From Streptomyces monomycini (lineage in GTDB: Bacteria > Actinomycetota > Actinomycetes > Streptomycetales > Streptomycetaceae), in NCBI RefSeq assembly GCF_022271435.1, contig NZ_JAFIQY010000010.1:146512-210511 (forward strand): a stretch of DNA of 64,000 nt, written 5' to 3'. Within the stretch, counting starts at the first letter, position 1, and every line of letters starts with the position of its first letter. Below the pieces are notes generated by a model, which saw only the letters and a list, made by a program, of their open reading frames with translations, was not told the DNA's origin and ran no database searches. Shown one piece after another: positions 8,431-15,840 of the stretch. The position numbers and the translations under genes are program-made.

Positions 8431-8784
8431 ATGGCCAACGGGTCAGGTTACGCGATCAAGGAATCCGGTACGGAGAGCAGCGCGTCGGAACTGGATTCCG
8501 CCGCCGGACAACTCGCCTCCGTACAGAAATCCATCCCGCAGCAGGCGTGCAGCAGGCCGGACGCGTTCGGCGGCGAGGACGCGGCCCCCGCCTTCGACAA
8601 CTTCGCCGGTGCCTGGCAGCGCGAAGCCACCGTTCTGCACGACGCTCTCGGCGAGATCGCGAAGAAACTCCGCACCACGACGAACAACTACGGTGCCGCG
8701 GACCACTCCGCCATCTCCGGCCTGCGCCACGCGGCCGTCGCCGCCCCGGCGCCCTCCGGCGCGGGCAGCACCCCCTTCGGCTGA
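8431..8784 (+). CDS. WXG100/ESAT-6-like small helical protein
   Basis: Protein of 117 aa without a signal peptide. It has the size and helical hairpin pattern of the WXG100 superfamily: ASELDSAAGQLASVQ as first helix, a turn around W62 (FAGAWQREATVLHDAL), then IAKKLRTTTNNYGAAD as second helix. The canonical W-x-G turn is W-Q-R here, so it is a divergent member. Such proteins are usually secreted by ESX/type VII systems as dimers, often as partners of larger effectors. It is the first gene of the unit ending with the papain-like protein and its putative inhibitor. No EccC-type secretion gene is in the window. Confidence 0.7.
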   Translation: MANGSGYAIKESGTESSASELDSAAGQLASVQKSIPQQACSRPDAFGGEDAAPAFDNFAGAWQREATVLHDALGEIAKKLRTTTNNYGAADHSAISGLRHAAVAAPAPSGAGSTPFG

Positions 8785-8810
8785 CCGGCGGCCGCACCCG
8801 CCACCGCCGC

Positions 8811-8925
8811 ACCAAGCCGCAGGCCCCAAGCCAGGCCGCAGGCCCAAAGCGAGGCCGGAGGCCCAAAGTCAGGCCGCAGGCCCAAAGGCAGGCCGGAGAC
8901 CAAAGCCAGGCCGTAGGCCGACACC
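8811..8925. repeat. 19-bp tandem repeat, about six imperfect copies
   Basis: Unit CCAGGCCGCAGGCCCAAAG repeats in the spacer between the WXG100-like gene and the next gene of the unit. Copies differ by one to three bases. There are no spacers between units, so this is not CRISPR. Confidence 0.8.
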
Positions 8926-8952
8926 ACGCCACCAGAACAGGGCAAGCCAGCC

Positions 8953-9366
8953 ATGACCGCATTCCCTCCGAAGACCGACGACGACCTGCTGCGGCTCGAC
9001 GTCCCGTCCCTGCTGCGCTTCGGCCTGCCCGCCGAAGGCCACGCCCGCCGCGCCCTCTTCGGCGACGGGGCCATCGCCGCCGCCGTGACGCTCGGCCGGC
9101 TCGGCGTGCTGCCCCGCTCCGTGGCCTACCTCGCCGAGGTCGTCCGCGCGGGCGGCGCCGCGTACGCCGCCGCGCTCGACCTGCCGCTGCCGGGCGAGAC
9201 ACCGGCCCGTACGGCGGGCGCCTGGCTCGCCGCCGCGGCCGGGGTCACCGGCGGCGTGGACGACGACGAGACGCTCGCCCGCTGGTTGGAGGCGGTGGCC
9301 GCGCTGATGGAGCTACGGCTGACCGCGCGTACGTCGGGCATCTCGGGCACCTCTCCGGCGCCGTAA
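8953..9366 (+). CDS. Unknown small protein in the WXG100/papain-like unit
   Basis: Protein of 137 aa, not recognised. It starts MTAFPPKTDDDLLRLDVPSLLRFGLP and is otherwise mostly predicted helix rich in Ala and Leu (ARRALFGDGAIAAAVTLGRL, TLARWLEAVAALMELRL). No signal peptide or transmembrane segment is evident. Its place between a WXG100-like gene and a WxG-containing effector suggests a chaperone or targeting partner, by analogy with the small helical proteins encoded beside LXG toxins; this is inference from context only. Confidence 0.65.
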   Translation: MTAFPPKTDDDLLRLDVPSLLRFGLPAEGHARRALFGDGAIAAAVTLGRLGVLPRSVAYLAEVVRAGGAAYAAALDLPLPGETPARTAGAWLAAAAGVTGGVDDDETLARWLEAVAALMELRLTARTSGISGTSPAP

Positions 9367-9479
9367 GCACGCACCCGGCACCGTAAACAGGCCCCCGGCA
9401 CCACCAACACACCACAGCATCACCACCACACCACCTGCAACATCCACAACAACAGCATCACGGGGGAAAGGCGGCCCAC

Positions 9480-11099
9480 ATGGCGGGCGAATCCACGACG
9501 GCACGGCGGGCCGAACTCGCCGAGCGGGTCAAGGGCATCGACGGTGCCGACAGCAAGAACGACCTGATGTCCGAGATCAAGAAGGCGCTCGCCGTACAGG
9601 CGCCGCTCGGTCACCCCGGCTCGATCGAGAGCGCCGGCAAGAGTTACCGCGCCGCGGCCGACGCCTGTAGCCACGAGGTGCAGCCCCGCGTCCAGAAGGT
9701 CGCCCAGGAGACCCTGCCGGACGCCTGGACCGGCACGACGGCGGTCAAGGCGGCCGACGTGGTGGCCGCGGCCGACCGGGCGGCGCAGCAGATGGCGGAG
9801 GCGTTCAGCAAGGCCGGCGGCGAGCTGATCCGGCTCGCGGACGCCGTACGGTCCGCCCAGGACACCGACAGCCGGGGCCGCCCCAGCCTGGAGGAGGCGC
9901 TGAGCCTGCTCGGCGGCGAGAACGGGTTCTTCGACGACATGTGGGAGGACGACGGCGAGGAGGACGCCAAGAACCGGGCGAAGGGCCTGGCGCAGACCGG
10001 CGTCGCCGACCTGTACCGCGCGGCCGTGACCGCCGACGACGCGGGGCGGGCGGCGGCGCGCGAGCTGAACAAGTACGCCGCGGAGGCCCGTTCGGGCAAG
10101 GTGACCGCGCGGGGCCTGACCGCCGCGGACAAGCTGATGCTCGCCGACACCTCCACCGTCGACGAGAACGACCCGGCCCGCGAGCAGAACGAGATCCTCA
10201 CCAGCAACGATCTCCAGCGGTCCAGCCAGTACCTGAACAGGATGAACGCCGGGGACCGGGCCGAGTTCGAGCGGATGCTCGCCGAGTCCAAGTCGCCCGA
10301 GGAACGCGCCTACCTGATGAAGGCGCTCGCCGCCGGCAACGACCTCGACTCCGTACGCGGCTTCCGCGACAAGATCCACCCGCACGGCGACGACGAGGCG
10401 TGGCTGGCCGCCCACCTCACACCGGTCGTCACCCAGGGCGACAGCAAGGACGACGAAGGGCTCAACGACGACGGGTCGAACGTCAACAAGGACACCGCGG
10501 CCTTCGACGGCCAGGCGTGGGCCCAGGGCGGCGACGGCCAGGAGGGCACCTGTGTGGCCTCCTCGACCGTCACCGCGCGGGCCATGGTCGACCCGGTGTA
10601 CGCGCTGGGCCTCACCGGCGGCGAGTCGGGCCAGGAGAACGACGCCAAGGCGTTCCGCGAGCGCCTGGTGGACGAGCAGCACCGGGTGCACGAGGAGGGG
10701 GACGGCGGCCACGAGGGCTGGTTCGGCACCGGAGCGCCCAGCGGTATGGACAACGACGGCAAGACCGAGGTCGTCAACAAGGAGATCAGCCCGCACACGG
10801 GCGGCGCGTACGAGCTGCGCGAGACCGGCAGCGCGGACGCCCGCCGGGACGCACTGCCGGACATCGAGAAGGCGGTGGCCGAGGGCAAGCCCGTACCGAT
10901 CGGCGTCGAGGGCTACAAGGACGGCGACCGCAGCGGCCACGCCATGATGATCGTCGGCCAGGAGGGCGACATGCTCCAGGTCTACAACCCGTGGGGGACC
11001 ACGACCTGGGTGAGCGAGGACGATTTCGTCAACGGCCGGATGCAGAAGGCGTCCGACAACGACCTGCCGAACGCGTACGCCGTGCACGTACCGAAGTGA
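9480..11099 (+). CDS. WxG-domain protein with C-terminal papain-like cysteine protease domain (putative type VII effector)
   Basis: Protein of 539 aa without a signal peptide. Residues 1-190 are long charged helices with a W-T-G turn at residue 83 (PDAWTGTTAVKAADVV), like the N-terminal targeting domains of type VII effectors. A helical and acidic linker follows (about 190-340). The C-terminal 200 residues carry a papain-like triad in the right order: C358 in EGTCVASSTVTAR, H487 in RSGHAMMIVGQEGD and N503 in LQVYNPWG. The Cys is preceded by an acidic Gly-rich loop, the His opens a strand, and Asn-Pro-Trp-Gly closes the site, as in C39/C1-like peptidases. GGGGGAAAGG precedes the ATG. Its stop codon overlaps the start of the inhibitor-like gene. 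Confidence 0.75.
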   Translation: MAGESTTARRAELAERVKGIDGADSKNDLMSEIKKALAVQAPLGHPGSIESAGKSYRAAADACSHEVQPRVQKVAQETLPDAWTGTTAVKAADVVAAADRAAQQMAEAFSKAGGELIRLADAVRSAQDTDSRGRPSLEEALSLLGGENGFFDDMWEDDGEEDAKNRAKGLAQTGVADLYRAAVTADDAGRAAARELNKYAAEARSGKVTARGLTAADKLMLADTSTVDENDPAREQNEILTSNDLQRSSQYLNRMNAGDRAEFERMLAESKSPEERAYLMKALAAGNDLDSVRGFRDKIHPHGDDEAWLAAHLTPVVTQGDSKDDEGLNDDGSNVNKDTAAFDGQAWAQGGDGQEGTCVASSTVTARAMVDPVYALGLTGGESGQENDAKAFRERLVDEQHRVHEEGDGGHEGWFGTGAPSGMDNDGKTEVVNKEISPHTGGAYELRETGSADARRDALPDIEKAVAEGKPVPIGVEGYKDGDRSGHAMMIVGQEGDMLQVYNPWGTTTWVSEDDFVNGRMQKASDNDLPNAYAVHVPK

Positions 11100-12019
11100 G
11101 CCGCCTGATGATGCGCTTTCCCGGCCCCCGGAAGCCCGCCCCCCGTTTGCGCGCCGCCGCTCTGGCCACCGCCGGCGCCGCGCTCGTCGCCCTGACGACG
11201 GGCGCGTGCGGCGGCACGCCGGACTGCTGCGTCAAGGCGCCGACCGCCTCGCCGTCGCCCACCACGCCGGGCGGGGTGCCGGGCGCGGCCTGGGCGTTCC
11301 CGTCCCAGGCGACGAGCCTGCGGGTGCGGGCCGGTACGGACTTCGACATCGTGCTGCGGGCGGGCGGCAGCGGCTGGCGGGTGGACGAGCCGAAGATCGA
11401 GGGAGCGACGGTACGGTACCGTTCCGGCGCCGCCGCCTCGGGTGCTGCTTCGGGTGCCACCTCGGGTGCCGCCTCGCGCGCCGGCGCGAAGGACGGCCTA
11501 CGAGCCCCCTTCCACGCCGTCAAGCCCGGCACCGCGCGGATCGTGCTGACCTCGGCGGACCGCGAGCGCACCATGACGTACCAGGTCACCGTCGGTACGG
11601 GACCGGGCGCCGCGCCGAGCGCGGCACCGAGCGCGACGGGCGGCGGCCTGCATCGGGGGCGCGCGCTGGGCACCGGCTTCACGGGCGGTTCCGGCGGCGA
11701 GGTGACCGTCCGGCGCGGGGAACGCTTCTCGCTGCCGAACGCCTACTCGAACGTACCGGGCATCAGCTGGCGGGTCGTCAGCCGCAGCGCGTCGGGCCCC
11801 GCTCCGCTGCTGAGCGACGTGCCGCACGTCGAAGGCGATGCGGCGGGCGACCGCAAGGACTGGTACACCTTCTCGGCCGACCAGGCGGGCACCACCGTCG
11901 TCCAGCTGTTCGGGTGCTACCGCTGTACGAACGGCAGCAACGGCGGCAATGGCACCCCGGAGTCGGCGGAGAGCCGCGCGTACTCCGAGACGAGATCGGT
12001 GAGGATCACCGTTCGCTGA
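11096..12019 (+). CDS. Exported protein with two chagasin-like (protease inhibitor I42-type) repeats, putative immunity/inhibitor partner
   Basis: Protein of 307 aa if read from GTG 11096, whose GTGA overlaps the stop of the protease-like gene; ATG 11108 is the alternative. A signal sequence (ALATAGAALVALTTGACGG) ends near a cysteine that does not fit the lipobox well. Two all-beta repeats follow. Repeat 1 (about 70-170) has VRAGTDFDIVLRAGGSGWRV ... FHAVKPGTARIVLTSADRE ... YQVTV; repeat 2 (about 200-306) has VRRGERFSLP ... GISWRV ... YTFSADQAGTTVVQLF ... RITV. This order resembles chagasin-family inhibitors of papain-like proteases, but the GxGG and RPW loops are not conserved. A Ser/Gly/Ala repeat fills one loop of repeat 1. 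Confidence 0.6.
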   Translation: MSRLMMRFPGPRKPAPRLRAAALATAGAALVALTTGACGGTPDCCVKAPTASPSPTTPGGVPGAAWAFPSQATSLRVRAGTDFDIVLRAGGSGWRVDEPKIEGATVRYRSGAAASGAASGATSGAASRAGAKDGLRAPFHAVKPGTARIVLTSADRERTMTYQVTVGTGPGAAPSAAPSATGGGLHRGRALGTGFTGGSGGEVTVRRGERFSLPNAYSNVPGISWRVVSRSASGPAPLLSDVPHVEGDAAGDRKDWYTFSADQAGTTVVQLFGCYRCTNGSNGGNGTPESAESRAYSETRSVRITVR

Positions 12020-12369
12020 GCCCACCCCACAGGCGGCCGTACGGGCCTGCGCGTTCGCGGGTCGTGCGGCGGCCCTGCCGGCCGGGCGGCGGCGCCGCCA
12101 CCGGTCGCGGCGGGTGCGACGCTGACCGCGCGTCAGGGACAGGCACTGGGCGCCGACCGCACGACAGGGCGAGCACTGGTCCGCCGGCCAGCGGACCCCG
12201 CCATTCCGGCCAAAGGGCCTGCACCTTTCAGCCATTGACCTCTCCCGAGGCATGAACAGCACCGGGACCTGTACGGAGCATTTACCCGGACGGTGTAGGG
12301 TGCAGATTGCCCGATTTATACCTGCGACAGCCCACCGGCCAGAGCCGACGGGCGAGGAGACGCCACGAC
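12020..12369. other. Intergenic region before the L,D-transpeptidase gene
   Basis: 350 bp with no gene that can be supported. It probably holds the promoter of the next gene; a GAGGAG ribosome-binding site stands about 10 nt before ATG 12370. No clear sigma-factor box was recognised. Confidence 0.5.
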
Positions 12370-13182
12370 ATGGCTGCCCGCCACGCCCAGCCGGGCGGTA
12401 CGCGAATAAGGATGACCCGTCGCGGCAAGGCCGTGAGCGGTCTCGCCCTGACCACCCTCGTGGGCACCGCACTGTGGGCGTGGCCCGCCTCCGGCGACGA
12501 CCACGACGGCCACCGCGCCGACCAGGCCCGCCCGGCCCCCTCGGCACCGGACACCCCCGCGCACCACGTCACCGGCGGTACCGCCGCGCCGGCCCCGCGC
12601 ACGATCCCGGGCCTGAGCGACGCCACCCGCAAGCAGATCCCGGCCGAGTCCCGGCAGGTCCTGGTCGTCACGGGCCAGGGCCCGGACGCGCACGACTCCG
12701 CCGTCGTGCTCTACACCCGCGCCGAGCACTCGCAGGACTGGCACCCCGGCGCCCGCTGGGTGGCGCACAACGCCTCCCGGGGGTGGACCGCGGACCACCA
12801 CTACGGTGACCTGCGCTCGCCCGAGGGCGTGTTCACGCTCAGCGACGCGGGCGGCAAGCTGGCGCCGCCGGAGGGCACCAAGCTGCCGTACGACCGCAAC
12901 AGCAGCTTCGTCGCGCACGGCACCGGCGTCGAGGGAGAGCCGCTGGGCGGCGCCTTCGACTACGTCATCGCCATCGACTACAACCGGGTCAAGGGCTCCT
13001 CGCCCCTGGACCAGCGCCGCCCGCAGGGCGCCGCGAAGGGCGGCGGCGTCTGGCTGCACGTCGACCACAACGGGCCCACGCAGGGCTGCATCAGCCTCAA
13101 GCCCGAGGTGATGCAGGAGTTGCTGCGCACCCTGGACCCGGCACAGCACCCGGTCGTCGTGATGGGCCCGGCCGGCCACTGA
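12370..13182 (+). CDS. L,D-transpeptidase (YkuD-fold) family exported protein
   Basis: Protein of 270 aa. A membrane anchor or signal sequence lies at about residues 15-40 (MTRRGKAVSGLALTTLVGTALWAW), followed by a His/Pro-rich linker. The catalytic signature WLHVDHNGPTQGCISLK gives Cys240 as nucleophile. SPEGVFTLSDAGG and HGTGVEGEPLGG fit the flanking YkuD/YafK-type strands. This branch cross-links or trims peptidoglycan outside the membrane, though the longer H-x-x-x-x-x-x-x-G-C spacing resembles the YafK-like subgroup, whose members can be amidases or transpeptidases. ATG 12370 follows GAGGAG. It is transcribed alone. Confidence 0.85.
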   Translation: MAARHAQPGGTRIRMTRRGKAVSGLALTTLVGTALWAWPASGDDHDGHRADQARPAPSAPDTPAHHVTGGTAAPAPRTIPGLSDATRKQIPAESRQVLVVTGQGPDAHDSAVVLYTRAEHSQDWHPGARWVAHNASRGWTADHHYGDLRSPEGVFTLSDAGGKLAPPEGTKLPYDRNSSFVAHGTGVEGEPLGGAFDYVIAIDYNRVKGSSPLDQRRPQGAAKGGGVWLHVDHNGPTQGCISLKPEVMQELLRTLDPAQHPVVVMGPAGH

Positions 13183-13304
13183 CGTCGCCCGTGGCGGGAC
13201 CCCGCCACAAGCCCCGCCGGAAGCCCCGCCAAAACCCCGCCTTTCTCCGCCCTTCCCCGACGCTCCCCGTACCACCCCGGCTTCCCCCGTGGTACGCATG
13301 TGCC

Positions 13305-14585
13305 ATGGCCGACGACCCTCAGCAGTCGCACGACGAAGCCGCAGCCCGCGCCTCCTCCGCCCCTGAGGAGGCCACGCAACGTCCCGGCCCTGGTGACGCG
13401 TTGACCGACGTCACCGGCCTCCGGGTCGGTCACGCGCAACTCCTCGGCGACGGCCGCCTGACGGGCGTCACCGTCGTCCTGGCACCCGAGGGCGGCGTCA
13501 TCGCCGCCGTGGACGTACGCGGCGGCGGCCCCGGCACCCGCGAGACGGACGCCCTGGATCCGCGCAACCTCGTCCAGCGCATCGAGGCGGTCGTCCTGGC
13601 CGGCGGCAGCGCCTTCGGCCTGGACGCCGCCTCAGGGGCGGTGGCCTGGCTGGCGGAGCAGGGCCGCGGCTACCGCGTCGGTCCCGACCCGGCGCAGGTC
13701 GTCCCCGTCGTCCCGGCCGCGGCCCTGTTCGACCTGGGGCGCGGCGGCGACTGGTACGCCCGCCCGGACGCCGCGCTGGGCCGCGCCGCCATCGAGGACG
13801 CCGCCGCCACGGGCCTGAACGCGCCCGTCGCGCAGGGCAACACCGGTGCCGGTACGGGCGCGGTGGCCGGCGGCGTCAAGGGCGGCGTCGGCACCGCGAG
13901 CCTGGTCCTTCCGTCGGGCGTCACGGTCGCCGCGCTGGCAGCCGTCAACGCGGCGGGGTCGGTGGTCGATCCGCGTACCGGGGTGCTGTACGGGCAGTAC
14001 GGGGACGTGTGCGAGGAGTTGGCGCGAGCCGTACCCGAAGACGGCGGCGGGACCGGCCTGCCGGCCCCCGGTACGTCTTCCTCCGTCACGCCCTCCTCCG
14101 GCCTGCCCACCCCTGGCGCGCACGCCGGCGCGCGGCGCCGTCTCGCCGAGGCCCGTACCGCTTCCGAGCGACGTTCGGCCGTCTCCGCGCGCCCGCCCCT
14201 GAACACCACCCTCGCCGTCATCGCGACCGACGCGGTCCTGACCCGCGCCCAGGCCCAGAAGCTGGCGGGCACCGCGCACGACGGGCTGGCCCGCGCCGTA
14301 CGCCCGGCGCATCTGCTCACCGACGGCGACACGGTCTTCGCCCTCGCCACCGGTGACCGGCCGCTGACGCCGCAAGCGGCCGACGCCGACGCGGCGTTCG
14401 GAGCGCACGCCGAGACCGCCGCCCTCAACGAGATCCTTGCCGCGGGGGCCGACGTGCTGGTCCGGGCCGTGGTCAAGGGCGTACTGGCGGCGGAGACGGT
14501 GGACACCCCGGGCGGCTGCTTCCCGTCGTACCGTGATCTCTACCCGTCGTACCGAGACCTCCACCCGTCGCAGCCGCCCTCCTGA
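13305..14585 (+). CDS. P1-family (DmpA/S58) peptidase
   Basis: Protein of 426 aa. The N-terminal part has VTGLRVGHAQL, VTVVLAPEGGVIAAVDVRGGGPGTRETD and AVVLAGGSAFGLDAASG, the typical alpha-subunit region of P1/DmpA aminopeptidases. PPLNTTLAVIATDA near residue 300 matches the segment where these Ntn-like enzymes self-cleave to expose the N-terminal nucleophile. LLTDGDTVFALATG closes the fold. Family members release N-terminal D- or beta-amino acids from peptides. A 45-aa low-complexity insertion (TSSSVTPSSGLPTPGAHAGARR region) precedes the cleavage site. ATG 13305 was chosen because the upstream frame is a Lys/Pro-Arg repeat. Confidence 0.88.
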   Translation: MADDPQQSHDEAAARASSAPEEATQRPGPGDALTDVTGLRVGHAQLLGDGRLTGVTVVLAPEGGVIAAVDVRGGGPGTRETDALDPRNLVQRIEAVVLAGGSAFGLDAASGAVAWLAEQGRGYRVGPDPAQVVPVVPAAALFDLGRGGDWYARPDAALGRAAIEDAAATGLNAPVAQGNTGAGTGAVAGGVKGGVGTASLVLPSGVTVAALAAVNAAGSVVDPRTGVLYGQYGDVCEELARAVPEDGGGTGLPAPGTSSSVTPSSGLPTPGAHAGARRRLAEARTASERRSAVSARPPLNTTLAVIATDAVLTRAQAQKLAGTAHDGLARAVRPAHLLTDGDTVFALATGDRPLTPQAADADAAFGAHAETAALNEILAAGADVLVRAVVKGVLAAETVDTPGGCFPSYRDLYPSYRDLHPSQPPS

Positions 14586-14607
14586 CACCGGTGGTAGAAC
14601 GGGCCTT

Positions 14608-15231
14608 ATGTCCGTGCCGCCGCCTCCCCCCACGCTCGTCCAGCCGTCGCCCAAGAAGAAACCGGGCCCGCCGCAGCCGCCGAAGCGGCCCCGGCGGTTG
14701 TGGTGGCACCGTCTGTTCCTGGGGCTCTGGTACCGGCCCGTCGAGGTGATGGACGAGGCACGCGACCGCAGCGCCTGGAGCGCGGCCGTCCTGCTGTGCC
14801 TGATCAGCGGCGCCCTCGGCATCGTGTCGGTGGACGCCTTCCGCAAGCAGTGGGCGCTGGACCAGCGGGATGCTCTGGAGCTGGCGGCCGTCGCGGAGGC
14901 GGGCGTCCTGCTGGCCAGTCTCGCGCTGGGCGTGGTCACCCATGCCATAGCGCGCACGATCGGCGGGAACGGCCGGTTCGAGCCGACGGTCAGTCTGTTC
15001 GTCGTGCTGTTCTGGGTCACCGACCTGCCGCGGCTGGTGCTGGCCACCTGGCTGCCGCACGGTTCGACGCTCGTGCAGGCCGTGGCCTGGACGACCTGGG
15101 GCTTCGGCTACCTGCTGGCCATCCTGCTCATCCGGGGGCAGCACCATCTGTCCACCGTCAAGGCGGCGGTGGCGGTGGCGGTGCAGATGCTGACCTCGCT
15201 GGCGCTGCTGAAGCTGGGGCCGGTGCGCTGA
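14608..15231 (+). CDS. Yip1-like integral membrane protein
   Basis: Protein of 207 aa. A proline-rich cytoplasmic head (PPPPPTLVQPSPKKK) is followed by FLGLWYRPVEVMDEARDRS, a motif seen at the start of Yip1-domain proteins, then five hydrophobic segments. The function is unknown; Yip1-like proteins in bacteria are membrane proteins without defined chemistry. It begins 22 bp after the P1 peptidase stop and probably shares its transcript. Confidence 0.78.
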   Translation: MSVPPPPPTLVQPSPKKKPGPPQPPKRPRRLWWHRLFLGLWYRPVEVMDEARDRSAWSAAVLLCLISGALGIVSVDAFRKQWALDQRDALELAAVAEAGVLLASLALGVVTHAIARTIGGNGRFEPTVSLFVVLFWVTDLPRLVLATWLPHGSTLVQAVAWTTWGFGYLLAILLIRGQHHLSTVKAAVAVAVQMLTSLALLKLGPVR

Positions 15232-15243
15232 GGCCGTAGCGCG

Positions 15244-15266
15244 GGGCCGGGACGGCAGCCCGGCCC
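15244..15266. terminator. Hairpin between convergent genes
   Basis: Perfect 8-bp stem GGGCCGGG/CCCGGCCC with a 7-nt loop, located between the stop at 15231 and the opposing stop at 15292. Probably a bidirectional terminator. Confidence 0.6.
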
Positions 15267-15291
15267 TTGCCGCGCCGGGGCCCGGCCCGGC

Positions 15292-15570
15292 TCAGTGCCG
15301 CTCGTTGCCGTCCAGTTGCCGTACGAGCCCGGCGAAGGCCTCGCGCTCGGCGGCGCTCAGCTCCACGCGCTCGGACGGCGGGCCCGCCGGGCCGGTCTGC
15401 CGCGGGACCGCGCGCAGCAGCGGTCTCGTCCCGTTCCCGGTCGGAGCCGGAGTCGGCGCCCCGAAACGGTGCCGGCGCACGAGCCGGGCCTGGCTCACGG
15501 CCCACCCGACGGTGACGGTGAGCAGGATGGCCAGGCCGATCTGCTGGAGGAGTGGAACGGAGGGGAGCAT
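15292..15570 (-). CDS. Small single-pass membrane protein
   Basis: Protein of 92 aa. One N-terminal transmembrane helix (LQQIGLAILLTVTVGWAVSQARL) is followed by a basic patch (RRHRF) and a cytoplasmic tail rich in Pro, Arg and Glu ending ELSAAEREAFAGLVRQLDGN. GGAGG stands 4 nt before the ATG, which supports it as a real gene. No function can be assigned. Confidence 0.65.
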   Translation of the reverse strand: MLPSVPLLQQIGLAILLTVTVGWAVSQARLVRRHRFGAPTPAPTGNGTRPLLRAVPRQTGPAGPPSERVELSAAEREAFAGLVRQLDGNERH

Positions 15571-15685
15571 GCGGTCCTCCAGGTCGGGTGCGCGACGGTG
15601 CGGTTCCGGGCCCGTGCGGGCCCCGGCGTGCGGACTTCAGTAGTAGACACCATGTCAGGGACTTCCGTCAGGGGATTCAACGGAC

Positions 15686-15707
15686 TTACGTCCCACACGT
15701 GACGTAA
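15686..15707. promoter_or_regulatory. Inverted repeat TTACGTC-N8-GACGTAA
   Basis: A 7-bp perfect dyad, 116 bp upstream of the small membrane protein and 134 bp upstream of the CoA-transferase, in the divergent promoter region. It looks like an operator for an unidentified regulator. Confidence 0.45.
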
Positions 15708-15840
15708 CTCCCACACCGCTCACGCACCTCCGCACCTCCCGCCCGGCCTCCCCACGTTTCACCCACACCCCGTACGCCGACGCCCGCTCCCCGGCTACGC
15801 CGACGCCCCCTTCCCCTCCCCCAAGATCGTCCACGAGCAT

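Noticed and set aside
8811..8925. CRISPR-like array
   Set aside because: Units follow each other without unique spacers and no cas gene is present. The same holds for 44937-45085.
9941..11095. N-terminal extension of the inhibitor-like protein through the whole effector gene
   Set aside because: The frame is open only because of GC bias; the signal peptide starts after 11096.
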